DNA from: Mycobacterium sp. E2479 | Lineage (GTDB): Bacteria; Actinomycetota; Actinomycetes; Mycobacteriales; Mycobacteriaceae | Direction of reading: 5' to 3' | Length of the DNA stretch: 64,000 bases | Assembly (NCBI RefSeq): GCF_001667925.1 | Contig: NZ_LZJR01000071.1 | Span: 62,001 to 126,000, forward strand | In this document: positions 1 through 11,808 of the stretch, in pieces | How the letters are laid out: each line of letters starts with the position of its first letter | How positions within the stretch are numbered: position 1 is the stretch's first letter | The notes under the pieces: generated by a model | Told to the model about the DNA's origin: nothing | Seen by the model: only the letters and a program-made list of their open reading frames with translations | Databases searched by the model: none | Position numbers and translations under genes: made by a program

Positions 1-1048
1 TCTCCTTGGGGATCGGCGCGGCACCGGACACGGCCCAGCGCAGCTCGGCAAACCCGAGCCGCTCGCGCAGCTTGGACAGCACCAGCTCGTCGGCCTTGGC
101 CCACTCAGCCGTCACCTCAGCGAGCTCCGGCTCGCCGGACACCAGGGCGGCGGCCCGCTTGGCGGCCACCGCCAAGCCCCACTGCAGCGCCTGGCGCCTC
201 GCTTCGTCGGTTTCGCTGGCGACGACGAATTCGATTGCGGCCTTGAGCTTCTCCCACACTCGGGGCACCGCCGCCCAAACTGTGGGCCGCACGTCTGGTA
301 GCGCCGTCGCAATGGCGCGGGCGTCGGCCACGGGGGTCACCTGAGTGCCGAAGACCTCCAGGGGATACAGGGCCATCATCCGGTCGGCGATGTGCGCCGA
401 CGGCAAGTACGACGTGGTCCGATCGCCGAACCGGCTGCCGAGCACGGCGTCGAGTCCCCGCGCCTCGAAGAGCAGACTCGCGTGCGTCATCTCCACGCCC
501 TTGGGATTTCCGGTGGTCCCGGAGGTGTAGATGAGGGTGATGACGTCCTCGGGTCGCACCGCTCGCCACGTCGCCTCGAAGTCGAAGTCGGATTGCGCGG
601 CGGCGTACAGGTCGTCCACCGAGATGGTGCCGGGCGGCGAACCGTCGATGCAGACGATGTGCTCGATGGGCACGCCGCTGGCGCGGATGCGGTCCACGTA
701 CTGCTCCTCGCAGATCACGACCGTGGTGCCGGCGTTGTCGAACAGGTAGGTCAGCTGCTCGGCGGGCAACGTGTTGTACACCGAAAACGATGTGGCCCCA
801 AGGTGTTGGGCGCCGATCTCGAATGGATAGAACTCGATCCGATTGGCCATCATCAGCGACACCGTGTCACCGCGCCGGACCCCCAGGCCCGCCAGGCCGG
901 CGGCCACCTTGCGCACCTGCGCCGCAAGCTCCCGCCATGTCAATACCTGGGTGCCGCCGGGCGTCCGGAGCGCGACGGCCTCCGGGTCGATCGATGCGGT
1001 GCGCTGGAAAGCCTCGCAAAAGGTGGCCGGGTCCTGCGTCGTCGTCAT
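1..1048 (-). CDS. Long-chain acyl-CoA synthetase, FadD11-like (C-terminus beyond window)
   Basis: This gene encodes an ANL-superfamily adenylating enzyme that would activate a long-chain fatty acid as acyl-AMP and then acyl-CoA. The reading frame is open from an ATG at 1048 to the window edge, giving 349 residues. The phosphate-binding motif [13 protein letters not shown] is near residue 175 and a downstream YLPSAHIADR segment is typical of the long-chain FadD15/FadD11 group. A GAGGAGG ribosome-binding site lies just upstream of the ATG. The position beside dnaE1 matches fadD11 (Rv1549/Rv1550) in M. tuberculosis, where the gene is split; here the visible part is intact. The C-terminal lid domain is not in the window, so completeness cannot be judged. 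It has no fatty acyl-AMP ligase signature that I can see. Confidence 0.85.
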   Translation of the reverse strand, partial: MTTTQDPATFCEAFQRTASIDPEAVALRTPGGTQVLTWRELAAQVRKVAAGLAGLGVRRGDTVSLMMANRIEFYPFEIGAQHLGATSFSVYNTLPAEQLTYLFDNAGTTVVICEEQYVDRIRASGVPIEHIVCIDGSPPGTISVDDLYAAAQSDFDFEATWRAVRPEDVITLIYTSGTTGNPKGVEMTHASLLFEARGLDAVLGSRFGDRTTSYLPSAHIADRMMALYPLEVFGTQVTPVADARAIATALPDVRPTVWAAVPRVWEKLKAAIEFVVASETDEARRQALQWGLAVAAKRAAALVSGEPELAEVTAEWAKADELVLSKLRERLGFAELRWAVSGAAPIPKE

Positions 1049-1125
1049 GTCCGTCCTCCTCGGCGCCACATCAGCACTGCCTTGGTGAGCCTACGTCCGA
1101 GCACGGGGGCAGGGAGCATATCGGG

Positions 1126-1602
1126 TCATGACGCGGGACGCCAGAGCTGCACCGTGCTCGTCACTCCTCCGGGCAGTTCGACCAGCTCTATCGGCGTGCC
1201 ATCGGGATCGTAGATGAAGAACATCCGCACTCCGCCGATGTCGACAGGCGGGTCGGCCCGGACGCCGGGATGGTCGCGCGTCACCGTCTCGTGGGCGGCG
1301 TCGAGGTCGTCGACGCGAAACGACATGTTGGTGTAGCCCAGGTGCGGGCCGCTCGGGCACTCGGGCACGGCGCCCAAGGACAGTAGCTCCACCATCGCCG
1401 CGCCGATCAGCCCGCCGACCATGCGGCCCCGCTGGGCGGCTCCCCCGGTGACCGCATCCAGTCCGGCGCCTTCGAGTTCGACGTCGAACACCACGTCCAT
1501 GCCCAGCACCGCGGTATAGAAGGCCAGCGACGCCTCAATGTCGGAGACGCCGATGCAGATGTGGGAGAAGTTCTGCACCGCGACGGGGTGCTGTCGTGTC
1601 AT
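1126..1602 (-). CDS. VOC (glyoxalase/dioxygenase-fold) family protein
   Basis: A 158-residue protein of the vicinal oxygen chelate superfamily. The N-terminal half has the paired beta-alpha-beta motif HICIGVSDIEASLAFYTAVL and the C-terminal half ends with IYDPDGTPIELVEL. The His near residue 12 and the Glu near the end sit where metal ligands lie in the family. Members include glyoxalase I, extradiol dioxygenases, epimerases and drug-binding resistance proteins, and I cannot choose among these. Its ATG overlaps the stop codon of the MerR gene by four bases (ATGA), so the two are almost certainly co-transcribed and the VOC gene is probably under MerR control. Confidence 0.8.
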   Translation of the reverse strand: MTRQHPVAVQNFSHICIGVSDIEASLAFYTAVLGMDVVFDVELEGAGLDAVTGGAAQRGRMVGGLIGAAMVELLSLGAVPECPSGPHLGYTNMSFRVDDLDAAHETVTRDHPGVRADPPVDIGGVRMFFIYDPDGTPIELVELPGGVTSTVQLWRPAS

Positions 1603-1994
1603 GAGCGCTCCTTGCCGGGTGGATGAATGCCACAGGTACAGGCGTCAATTGAGGGACACGTGCAGCGCATCCCCCACTCGATGACGGCCCGGGCGCGGGC
1701 GAGCGAGTCCATCTGCGCGTCGATCTCGGCCAGTTTGGCTTCGGCCAGCGCGCGGCTGGCCGGCCGCCCGGGAGCATCGTCGGCGAACAACAGCTGGATC
1801 TCTTCCAACGAGAACCCGGCGGTCTTGCAGAGCGCGATCACCTCGAGGCGGGCCAGAATGGAGTCGTCATAGCGGCGCTGACCGCCCCGGCGCGCCGGCT
1901 CCGGCACCAGGCCGATCTGCTCGTAGTAGCGCAGCGCAGTCGCGGCCACCCCGGTCTGGCGCGCCACGTCCCCGATGGTCAGGCTCGGCGCCAC
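1599..1994 (-). CDS. MerR-family transcriptional regulator
   Basis: A MerR-type regulator of about 131 residues. The N-terminal winged helix reads LTIGDVARQTGVAATALRYYEQIGL, shown here in parts: LTIGDVARQTGV, then TALRYYEQIGL. A dimerisation helix follows. The C-terminal tail has a compact cysteine cluster, CTCPSIDACTCG, four Cys in eleven residues, which suggests metal or redox sensing. I chose the GTG at 1994 because AGGAGG lies five bases upstream. The longer ATG at 2063 would place the start beyond the inverted-repeat operator. The gene overlaps the VOC gene and is divergent from the PPOX gene, so one operator could control all three. The inducer is unknown; CueR-like and SoxR-like cysteine spacings do not match exactly. 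Confidence 0.85.
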   Translation of the reverse strand: MAPSLTIGDVARQTGVAATALRYYEQIGLVPEPARRGGQRRYDDSILARLEVIALCKTAGFSLEEIQLLFADDAPGRPASRALAEAKLAEIDAQMDSLARARAVIEWGMRCTCPSIDACTCGIHPPGKERS

Positions 1995-2020
1995 CGCAGC
2001 CTCCTGAGGATTCAATGCTT

Positions 2021-2042
2021 GACTTCGAGTCAACTCTAAGTC
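2021..2042. promoter_or_regulatory. Inverted-repeat operator between MerR and PPOX genes
   Basis: The 22 bases form an imperfect palindrome with half-sites GACTTCGAGTC and, on the other strand, GACTTAGAGTT, matching at 9 of 11 positions. A TTGACT hexamer overlaps its left edge (2019-2024). Location, length and symmetry are what is expected for a MerR-family operator. No binding data; the assignment is by pattern. Confidence 0.6.
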
Positions 2043-2055
2043 CTTGACTGTGGTT

Positions 2056-2499
2056 ATGACCATCCCCCGATACGCCGAACTGAGCGGTTCTCGCTACGCC
2101 CTGCTGCGATCGTTTCGCCGCGACGGCACGCCCGTCGACACCCCGATCTGGTTCGCGATCGACGACGGCGGCTTGTTGTTCCGGACCAAGGTGGGCCCCA
2201 AGACCAGGCGATTGGCTGCGCGCCGTGATGTCGAACTCGTCGCCTGCGACTACCGGGGCCAGGTTCGCCCCGGCGCGGCGACGCTCGCGGGTCGCGCCAC
2301 GGTGCTGTCCGGTGCCGAGGCCACCCGCGCCAACCGCGTGCTGCACCGGCGCTACGGCTGGCAGTGGAATATCGTCCCGCTGATCAAGGTTCCCGGCGTG
2401 ACCAACGTGCACCGAGATCTCTGTGCGCGTGAGAAGTTGCGGCGCGCCCGCGACCGCGGGGTGTGGCCGGACAGCGTCATCGTGCGGGTGGAGCTGTAG
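2056..2499 (+). CDS. PPOX-class (split-barrel FMN/F420) oxidoreductase
   Basis: A 147-residue protein of the pyridoxamine-5'-phosphate oxidase-like split-barrel fold. The N-terminal strand reads YALLRSFRRDGTPVDTPIWF, followed by a typical strand-turn segment LLFRTKVGPKTRRLA. In mycobacteria proteins of this type are usually F420- or FMN-dependent reductases, but the cofactor cannot be read off the sequence. The ATG at 2056 is used; a TTG at 2044 is an in-frame alternative that runs into the operator. The gene is divergent from merR across a short region, so repression or activation by the MerR protein is likely. The C-terminus ends just before a small repeat preceding the dnaE1 stop. Confidence 0.75.
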   Translation: MTIPRYAELSGSRYALLRSFRRDGTPVDTPIWFAIDDGGLLFRTKVGPKTRRLAARRDVELVACDYRGQVRPGAATLAGRATVLSGAEATRANRVLHRRYGWQWNIVPLIKVPGVTNVHRDLCAREKLRRARDRGVWPDSVIVRVEL

Positions 2500-2513
2500 G
2501 GCCTCCGCCCGAT

Positions 2514-2569
2514 CGAGTGTGCGGCTAGCTTCACGTTCGAGCGCGAGGGTGCGGCTAGGTTCACACTCG
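2514..2569. repeat. Short intergenic direct/inverted repeat between convergent genes
   Basis: Two 16-base copies, GTGCGGCTAGCTTCAC (2519-2534) and GTGCGGCTAGGTTCAC (2549-2564), differ at one position. Outer bases CGAGTGT (2514-2520) and ACACTCG (2562-2568) are complementary, so the element can also fold. It sits between the stop codons of two convergent genes, where a bidirectional terminator would be expected. Confidence 0.6.
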
Positions 2570-2588
2570 CGGAGAATTGGCGATCCGC

Positions 2589-6122
<3,534 letters not shown>

Positions 6123-6241
6123 AGGGACGCCAGTCTATGACCGCGGACCGACACGAGTTCGGCGTGTCGCGGCGTGTGTCTGTGTTTATTGGTGGCGCCC
6201 GCCGCGCTCGGCTTCGCCGCGCTTGCGATCGCCACGACGTC

Positions 6242-6706
6242 CTATCCGTACAACTCGACGAAGTTCTGCAGGGACTTCTGGACGTCGCCTTTGACGGCGC
6301 GTGCCGCCGCCGAGCCCACCGGCCCGAACAGCGCACGTCCGCCCAGTTCGAGGCGCAGACCCAGCATCGATCCCTCGTCGGTGGGCCGCACCGTCAGCGT
6401 GACGGCGTATTTCGCCCCACCTTTGCCGGATCCCGACATCGCCACCTCGTGCGGCGGGTCCCATGTGGTCACCGTCCAGGTCACCCGGTTGCGCAGGCCT
6501 TTAGCCCGTGCCACGCCGACGATCTGGGTGCCCTCCGCGATCTCGTCGGGCAGTTCGCCGCGCCATCCCTCGTGCAGGATCAGCCACTCGCCCAAATCTG
6601 ACAGGTCGGAGACGCGGTCCCACATGTCCTGCGGGGTCATCGGGACGTCGGCGGTCAGGTCCACAGCAGCCACCGCCTGAGCGTAGCGCTTCGTCACATC
6701 CGCCAC
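6242..6706 (-). CDS. SRPBCC-family protein, Rv1546-like
   Basis: A 154-residue START/Bet v1-like (SRPBCC) protein. The visible features are the N-terminal helix and strand [19 protein letters not shown], a central [19 protein letters not shown] segment, and a C-terminal helix starting [16 protein letters not shown]. This matches the Rv1546 protein beside dnaE1 in M. tuberculosis. The GTG at 6706 is preferred because homology begins there; upstream in-frame codons lack the family pattern. Members bind hydrophobic ligands in a deep pocket, but the ligand is unknown. It lies downstream of the MmpL-like gene on the same strand, with a gap of about 215 bases that holds nothing I can recognise. Confidence 0.85.
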   Translation of the reverse strand: MADVTKRYAQAVAAVDLTADVPMTPQDMWDRVSDLSDLGEWLILHEGWRGELPDEIAEGTQIVGVARAKGLRNRVTWTVTTWDPPHEVAMSGSGKGGAKYAVTLTVRPTDEGSMLGLRLELGGRALFGPVGSAAARAVKGDVQKSLQNFVELYG

Positions 6707-6921
6707 TGCGGCCTCACCGCCGACGCATGTGGTCAGTTGCCCGCGTTTGAGCGACAACGCGAGAGGGACGGGCGGGAAAGCCGGCCATGGCCACCCACGC
6801 CAGCCCAGTTGTCGCTTCAAGGCGGGCAATTCACCACACACGCCGCTCTAAGACGGCTGCGACGGGTGTGCTCCGGCGCGCACGCATCGCTGTGTTGCTC
6901 GAATCGGGCAACCGCGCAACA

Positions 6922-9174
6922 TCACTGTTCGGGGCTGAGGGCCCGAGGCCGAACGTCGCCTACTTCCTCGTTGATGCCGATGCGCTCGTGCAGCTTGACC
7001 AACGGTTTAGGCGCCCACCAGTTGGCGCGGCCCATCAAGCGCATGAACGCCGGAAGCAGCAGCATCCGAACGAGCGTCGCATCGACCACCACCGCCAGAG
7101 TGAGTCCCAGGCCGAACATCCTCATGAACGACACCCGCGCGGCTATCAACGCGGCGAACGAGATCGCCATCAAGAGCGCCGCTGCTGTCACGACCCGACC
7201 GGAGCGAGCCACGCCTTGCGCGACGGCCTCGTCGTTATCCTCCGGCGTTCTGTCCGACGCCAACCAGTGCTCGCGGATCCGGGACACCAAAAAGACCTCG
7301 TAATCCATGGAAAGACCAAACGCGATGCAGAACAGCAGCACCGGCATGTGGACCATCAGGGTGCCGTTGGCGGTGGTGCCCAGGCCATGCAGATGGCCTT
7401 CCTGGAAGATCCATACCAGCGCGCCGAATGCAGCGGTCAGCGATAAGACGTTGAGCACCAAAGCTTTCAGCGGCATCACCACACTGCCGGTCAACAAGAA
7501 CAACAGCGCGAAGGTGATCACTGCGATGACCGACAAGACAAGTGGCAGCCGCGACGTCACGGCCCCCGCGCTGTCGCGGTTAATCCCCGCTCTGCCGGTG
7601 AATTTCACGTCTCGGCCGCCAGGTCCGGCGATGGCTCGCAGACGATCCAGTTGTCTTTCGGATGCGACGGAGTACAACGCGGCCGCACTGCGCACGGTGA
7701 GGAAGGCACTGCCGTCTTTCGCGCCGGTGGGTGCGGACGGCGGCCCGATCGGCCCGCCGTTCTGGAAGGTCCCACCAGGCGCTGACACCGACACGACGTC
7801 GGATACCTGCGAGAGTTGGACGGCATAGCGCTCGATTTCGCCGGGCGCCAATCCGGTCGCATCAGGGATCACGACGGTCACGTCCCTACCAGTGTCGACC
7901 ATGAAATCTGAGCGCATGTCGTCGCCGACCTGACGCGCCGATGCCGATCTCGGCAGCACTCGTTCGTCGGAGAAGCCCCAATTCGCCCCCAGAAAGGGCG
8001 CCCCCAGCACCAACAAGAACGTGATGACGGCTACGCCGATCGAAATAGGCCGTCGCATCACGGCTTTCGTCGAGCGGTACAAGAAGGTCTCGTGGATCGG
8101 GCCTGACACCGGCTCTGGACGCCCGGTCACTCGGCGAATCAGCCGCCGCACGTTGAACGAGTCCAACCGGTCGCCGAGCAGCACGATCAGGGCAGGAGTG
8201 ATCACCACCGCAGCGACGGCCGCCAAAGCGACCACCGCGACGCCCGCGTAGGCGAACGACTTCAGGAAGTACATCGGGAACAGCACCATCGTGACCATGG
8301 ACAGTGCGACGGTCGTCGCCGAGAACAGCACGGTTCGCCCGGCCGTGCACATGGTGCGAACCAGTGCATCGTCGCGCTGCATGCCGGCGGCGAGCTCGTC
8401 GCGGTATCGGCTGACGATCAACAGGGTGTAGTCGATCGCCAACGCCAAACCCATGGCCACCGTCAGGTTGAGCGCGAATATCGAGACGTCGGCGAAGAGT
8501 GTGATCGCTCGCAGCGTCGCCAAGGTGGAAACGATGGCGAAGCCGCCGACCGCCATCGGAATCGCCGCGGCGAGCATTCCGCCGAACACCCAGACCAAGA
8601 CAACGAAGCTCAATGGAAACGCGATGGATTCCATGACCAACAGGTCCTTTTCGCTTTGCTTGTTGATCTGTGCGTACGTCAGGGCCTCGCCCCCCGCCTG
8701 CACCGTGACGCCGTCACGATCGTGCGCGAGTTTCTTCGCCAATGCCGCGGCGTTCTTCTGGGCGCCGGTTTCGCCACCGCGAACGCCGGCGACGATCAGT
8801 CCGGTCTTACCGTCTTTGCTGATCAGGCCGGCCGCGGCCGGGGGCGGAAGGGTCCAGGCCGAGCTGACTTGGGCAACATCCGGCGACGATTCAAGCTGCG
8901 CGACGATGTCGGTTGCCACGTTTCGGGCGAAGTCGCTTTGGGCGCCCGCCGCGGTGGTCACCTCGAAAACCATCTGTTGGTCGCCGAGGTCAAACTTCTC
9001 CGCGAGCACCCGCTGAGCTTGTGACGACTGCGATGACGGATCCTGATAGCCCCCCGCCGACAGCACTTCGAGGGCGGCGAACCCGAAAATTCCGGCTGCG
9101 ACCATGACCAGGAAAGCCGCGGCCACGATTCTGCGCGGCGCGATTATCGCGAGTCGAGCGGCTCCCCGTAGCAC
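6922..9174 (-). CDS. MmpL/YdfJ-like RND-superfamily transporter
   Basis: A membrane transporter of about 750 residues with two tandem MMPL domains. The first transmembrane helix is near residues 12-35. A large periplasmic loop beginning SAGGYQDPSSQSSQAQ follows, then a helix bundle with LAIDYTLLIVSRYRDEL. The second loop and bundle carry FGLSMDYEVFLVSRIREHW. These D-Y-(X)n-SR motifs are the proton-relay signature of MmpL proteins. The GTG at 9174 begins three bases after the stop of the preceding dehydrogenase gene, so the two are coupled; a longer open frame extends into that gene but has no family similarity. Co-transcription with two SDR genes suggests export or envelope delivery of a reduced lipid. 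No such transporter is present here in the M. tuberculosis order that I recall. Confidence 0.88.
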   Translation of the reverse strand: MLRGAARLAIIAPRRIVAAAFLVMVAAGIFGFAALEVLSAGGYQDPSSQSSQAQRVLAEKFDLGDQQMVFEVTTAAGAQSDFARNVATDIVAQLESSPDVAQVSSAWTLPPPAAAGLISKDGKTGLIVAGVRGGETGAQKNAAALAKKLAHDRDGVTVQAGGEALTYAQINKQSEKDLLVMESIAFPLSFVVLVWVFGGMLAAAIPMAVGGFAIVSTLATLRAITLFADVSIFALNLTVAMGLALAIDYTLLIVSRYRDELAAGMQRDDALVRTMCTAGRTVLFSATTVALSMVTMVLFPMYFLKSFAYAGVAVVALAAVAAVVITPALIVLLGDRLDSFNVRRLIRRVTGRPEPVSGPIHETFLYRSTKAVMRRPISIGVAVITFLLVLGAPFLGANWGFSDERVLPRSASARQVGDDMRSDFMVDTGRDVTVVIPDATGLAPGEIERYAVQLSQVSDVVSVSAPGGTFQNGGPIGPPSAPTGAKDGSAFLTVRSAAALYSVASERQLDRLRAIAGPGGRDVKFTGRAGINRDSAGAVTSRLPLVLSVIAVITFALLFLLTGSVVMPLKALVLNVLSLTAAFGALVWIFQEGHLHGLGTTANGTLMVHMPVLLFCIAFGLSMDYEVFLVSRIREHWLASDRTPEDNDEAVAQGVARSGRVVTAAALLMAISFAALIAARVSFMRMFGLGLTLAVVVDATLVRMLLLPAFMRLMGRANWWAPKPLVKLHERIGINEEVGDVRPRALSPEQ

Positions 9175-9176
9175 CG

Positions 9177-9980
9177 TCAGTTCTTGGGGCCGCCGCGGAA
9201 TCGATTGCCGATCCGGATGCCGGGCAGCAGCAGGCTGCGCGGCGCGAAGCGGCCGCCGGTGCTGACCACCTTGGGTACCACGCCGGGCACCACCGTGCGC
9301 CGGCCGGACAGCATGCCGCCGATCGCCGCCTCGGCCACGTCGCGCGGCGAGACCTGCGCGATGGGAATGCTGAACCGCTCGGCGTTGGCGATCTCGGCCC
9401 ACTCCGTTGGCACCGGTCCAGGGCACAGGCAGGTGACCGACACCCCCGTGCCGTGCAACTCCTCGTGCACCGCTTCGGAGAACGTCTGCACGAAAGCCTT
9501 GGTGGCCGAATACACCGCCATGAAGGGAACCGGCTGAAACCCCGCGATCGACGCGATGTTCATCACCGCGCCGGCACCGCGCTCGACCATGCCGGGCAAC
9601 GTCGCGTGGGTCAGCTCCATCAATGCCAGCGCGTTGAGGGTGACCTCTTCACTCTCGCGGTCCAGCGGCAGCTCGTGAAACACGCCGCTGGTCCCGAAAC
9701 CGGCGCTGTTGCACAGGCCGGCGATCGACTCGCTGCGCAGCCGATCAGCCAGTTGGGCGCGGGCCTTGCTGTCGCCGAGATCCAGCGGCAGCACCTCGAC
9801 GGCGACCGAGTACTCCCGGCCCACCTCGTTGGCCAACTCGTCGAGGCGCTCGCGACGACGCGCGACCAGCAACAGCGGGAAGCCGCGACGGGCCAGCCCG
9901 CGAGCCAGTTCGGCCCCGATGCCGGACGAGGCGCCGGTGATGACAACGGTGGTCTGGATGTCAGGTTTTGGCAGGCTCAT
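9177..9980 (-). CDS. Short-chain dehydrogenase/ketoacyl reductase, Rv1544-like
   Basis: A classical SDR of 267 residues, the same length as Rv1544. The Rossmann cofactor motif TGASSGIGAELARGL is near residue 17, and the catalytic YSATK (Tyr-x-x-x-Lys) is near residue 160. A PGPVPTEW substrate-loop segment follows. The ATG at 9980 begins MSLPKPDIQTT; a longer frame upstream overlaps the neighbouring gene and is not supported. It starts six bases after the upstream SDR stop and ends three bases before the MmpL-like GTG, so the three genes form a tight operon. The family reduces beta-keto or aldehyde groups of lipids with NADPH; the substrate is unknown. Confidence 0.9.
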   Translation of the reverse strand: MSLPKPDIQTTVVITGASSGIGAELARGLARRGFPLLLVARRRERLDELANEVGREYSVAVEVLPLDLGDSKARAQLADRLRSESIAGLCNSAGFGTSGVFHELPLDRESEEVTLNALALMELTHATLPGMVERGAGAVMNIASIAGFQPVPFMAVYSATKAFVQTFSEAVHEELHGTGVSVTCLCPGPVPTEWAEIANAERFSIPIAQVSPRDVAEAAIGGMLSGRRTVVPGVVPKVVSTGGRFAPRSLLLPGIRIGNRFRGGPKN

Positions 9981-9984
9981 GGTG

Positions 9985-11025
9985 TCACCAATGTATCCCT
10001 CGGGTCGCCCGCACGAAGTTCTCGCTGCGTTTATCGAATTCTGTTGTGTCGGTTGAAGTTTCACCGCCCTTTGCGGCGCTGGAGTCGCCGAACATGGCGA
10101 ACGCCCGGTTGCGTACCCGATCCATCACCGCCGGGTTGACCGCATCGGCGACGGCGGCGAACTGTCCGAACGGGGAGCTGGCGCGGCGGGGGCGGTGCAC
10201 GATCGCGTCCGCGATCACGCCGGCCGCCTGGTCCGGCGTCAGTGCCGGGAACTTGTCGTAGAGCGTGGTCGGGCTGATCATCGGGGTGCGGACCAGCGCC
10301 ATGTGCACCGTGGTGAACCGCACGTTGTCGTTCACGGTCTCGGCCTGCAGCGAGTCACACAGGCTGTCCAGCGCGGCCTTGCTGGCGATGTAGGCCCCGA
10401 ACCGCGGCGCGCGGGTCTGCACGCCCACCGAGGAGACGTTGACGATGTGGCCGAAGCCGCGTTCCCGCATCCCGGGGATGAATTTGAGGATGAGCTGGAC
10501 CGCGCCCAGATAGTTGAGCTGCATGGTGCGCTGGTAGTCGTGGATCCGGTCGTAGGACAGCTCCAGCGAGCGCCGGATCGACCTCCCGGCGTTGTTGATC
10601 AGGATGTCGACGCCGCCGAGGTCGCTGAGCACCTGATCGGCCATCGCGGCGATCGCGTCCATGTCGGACAGGTCGCAGGGGTACACGTTGGCGGTGCCGC
10701 CGTCGCCGCGGATCTCGTCGGCGACCTTCTCGAGGTTTTCTCGGGTGCGAGCCACCAACGCCACCGCGCCGCCGGCCTCCGCGATCTTCTTCGCCGCGGC
10801 CTCACCGATGCCCGAGGATCCGCCGGTAATCAGGATGGTCTTGCCCTTGACGGCCTCCGCGAGCGTGCGGCCCTGCACCGCGTCGAGCAGATTCCTCAGA
10901 TAGAACGGCCGATACCGTCCGGCCGAGTTCGGGGTGTTGACGATCTGAGACACCGCAGCCAGTGGCTTTTCCACCAGGTTCCCGATCGAGTTCTCCACCA
11001 AGTTCGTTAAGTCACCAAGATTCAT
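9985..11025 (-). CDS. SDR-family fatty acyl reductase-like protein, Rv1543-like
   Basis: A 346-residue SDR. It has an N-terminal extension MNLGDLTNLVENSIGNLVEK, then the NADPH motif TGGSSGIGEAAAKKI near residue 68 and a catalytic YIASK near residue 210. A C-terminal amphipathic extension (VIADAIVHRPRRASSPFG) follows. This architecture matches Rv1543, annotated as a possible fatty acyl-CoA reductase, and the acyl-reductase SDRs of wax-ester pathways. The ATG at 11025 is preceded by AGGAGCG. It is first in the operon with the second SDR and the MmpL-like transporter. Expression probably starts in the shared region upstream of glbN. Confidence 0.88.
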   Translation of the reverse strand: MNLGDLTNLVENSIGNLVEKPLAAVSQIVNTPNSAGRYRPFYLRNLLDAVQGRTLAEAVKGKTILITGGSSGIGEAAAKKIAEAGGAVALVARTRENLEKVADEIRGDGGTANVYPCDLSDMDAIAAMADQVLSDLGGVDILINNAGRSIRRSLELSYDRIHDYQRTMQLNYLGAVQLILKFIPGMRERGFGHIVNVSSVGVQTRAPRFGAYIASKAALDSLCDSLQAETVNDNVRFTTVHMALVRTPMISPTTLYDKFPALTPDQAAGVIADAIVHRPRRASSPFGQFAAVADAVNPAVMDRVRNRAFAMFGDSSAAKGGETSTDTTEFDKRSENFVRATRGIHW

Positions 11026-11303
11026 CGGCTTTCGCTCCTGATGATCAGAGCCCCCCGAACCCAACTGGCCTGCCCGTAGACCATGACACTGGGCCGGGCG
11101 AGTGATGTGACGTGCATCATTAAGCCAACCTAGGGCATCAGCGGCTCACCTCGATGCAAATTGCCGTCATGTGACAGGACGCCCGCTCTCACAGCTCGCC
11201 GAGAACAATTGCCACCTGTGGGCAATCTGCTTGTTACACAGGGCAATTCGAGTGTGATCGCGCACTTACTGACGAGCAACGTCGAGATGTTCCAATCGTG
11301 CTC
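11026..11303. promoter_or_regulatory. Divergent control region between SDR operon and glbN, with repeated AATTGCC boxes
   Basis: This 278-base region separates two divergent genes. AATTGCC occurs at 11159-11165 and 11207-11213, and the reverse orientation GGGCAAT at 11220-11226 and 11241-11247. The middle pair forms an inverted repeat, ATTGCC-N7-GGCAAT. A second palindrome, TGATG-N7-CATCA, lies at 11103-11119. These look like regulator sites near the glbN start. No regulator is identified. Confidence 0.45.
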
Positions 11304-11714
11304 ATGAAAATTCTGGCTCGCTTCCGCAAGTCGGCACCGGCTCCCATCTATGACCGGATCGGTGGACACGAGGCGATCGAAGTCGTGGTCGAGGACTTCT
11401 ACGTCCGGGTGCTTGCCGACGAACAGCTGTCCGGCTTCTTCACCGGCACGAATATGAACCGCCTCAAGGGCAAACAGGTCGAGTTCTTCGCCGCCGCCCT
11501 GGGCGGCCCGGAGCCCTACACGGGCGCCCCGATGAAGCAGGTGCACCAAGGCCGCGGCATCACCATGCACCACTTCAGTTTGGTGGCCGGGCATTTGGCC
11601 GACGCGCTGGCCGCCGCCGGGGTGCCGTCCGAGACGGTGTCCGAGATACTCGGCGCGATCGCACCGTTGGCCCCCGAGATCGCGACCGCCGACGCCGGCA
11701 AGGTCAAGGTCTAA
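11304..11714 (+). CDS. glbN: Truncated hemoglobin N (trHbN), nitric oxide dioxygenase
   Basis: A group I 2-on-2 truncated hemoglobin of 136 residues, the length of M. tuberculosis GlbN (Rv1542c). In that protein it detoxifies NO to nitrate. The visible features are the short pre-A segment, the B-helix Tyr in [11 protein letters not shown], the FTGTNM loop and the proximal His in [14 protein letters not shown]. The ATG at 11304 aligns exactly with the M. tuberculosis start; a GTG two codons upstream is possible. In M. tuberculosis the lipoprotein gene lprI is immediately adjacent, but here the next gene on the strand is a methyltransferase and no lprI is seen. Control probably lies in the box-rich upstream region. 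Confidence 0.95.
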   Translation: MKILARFRKSAPAPIYDRIGGHEAIEVVVEDFYVRVLADEQLSGFFTGTNMNRLKGKQVEFFAAALGGPEPYTGAPMKQVHQGRGITMHHFSLVAGHLADALAAAGVPSETVSEILGAIAPLAPEIATADAGKVKV

Positions 11715-11808
11715 ACGGGTCCGCCCGGATCGCCATCGCACCGGCGTCGGCGCGCCGGCGACGGCCATGGCGGCAATCGCGGCCTACGGGCGTGCAACAG
11801 TGCCTAGC

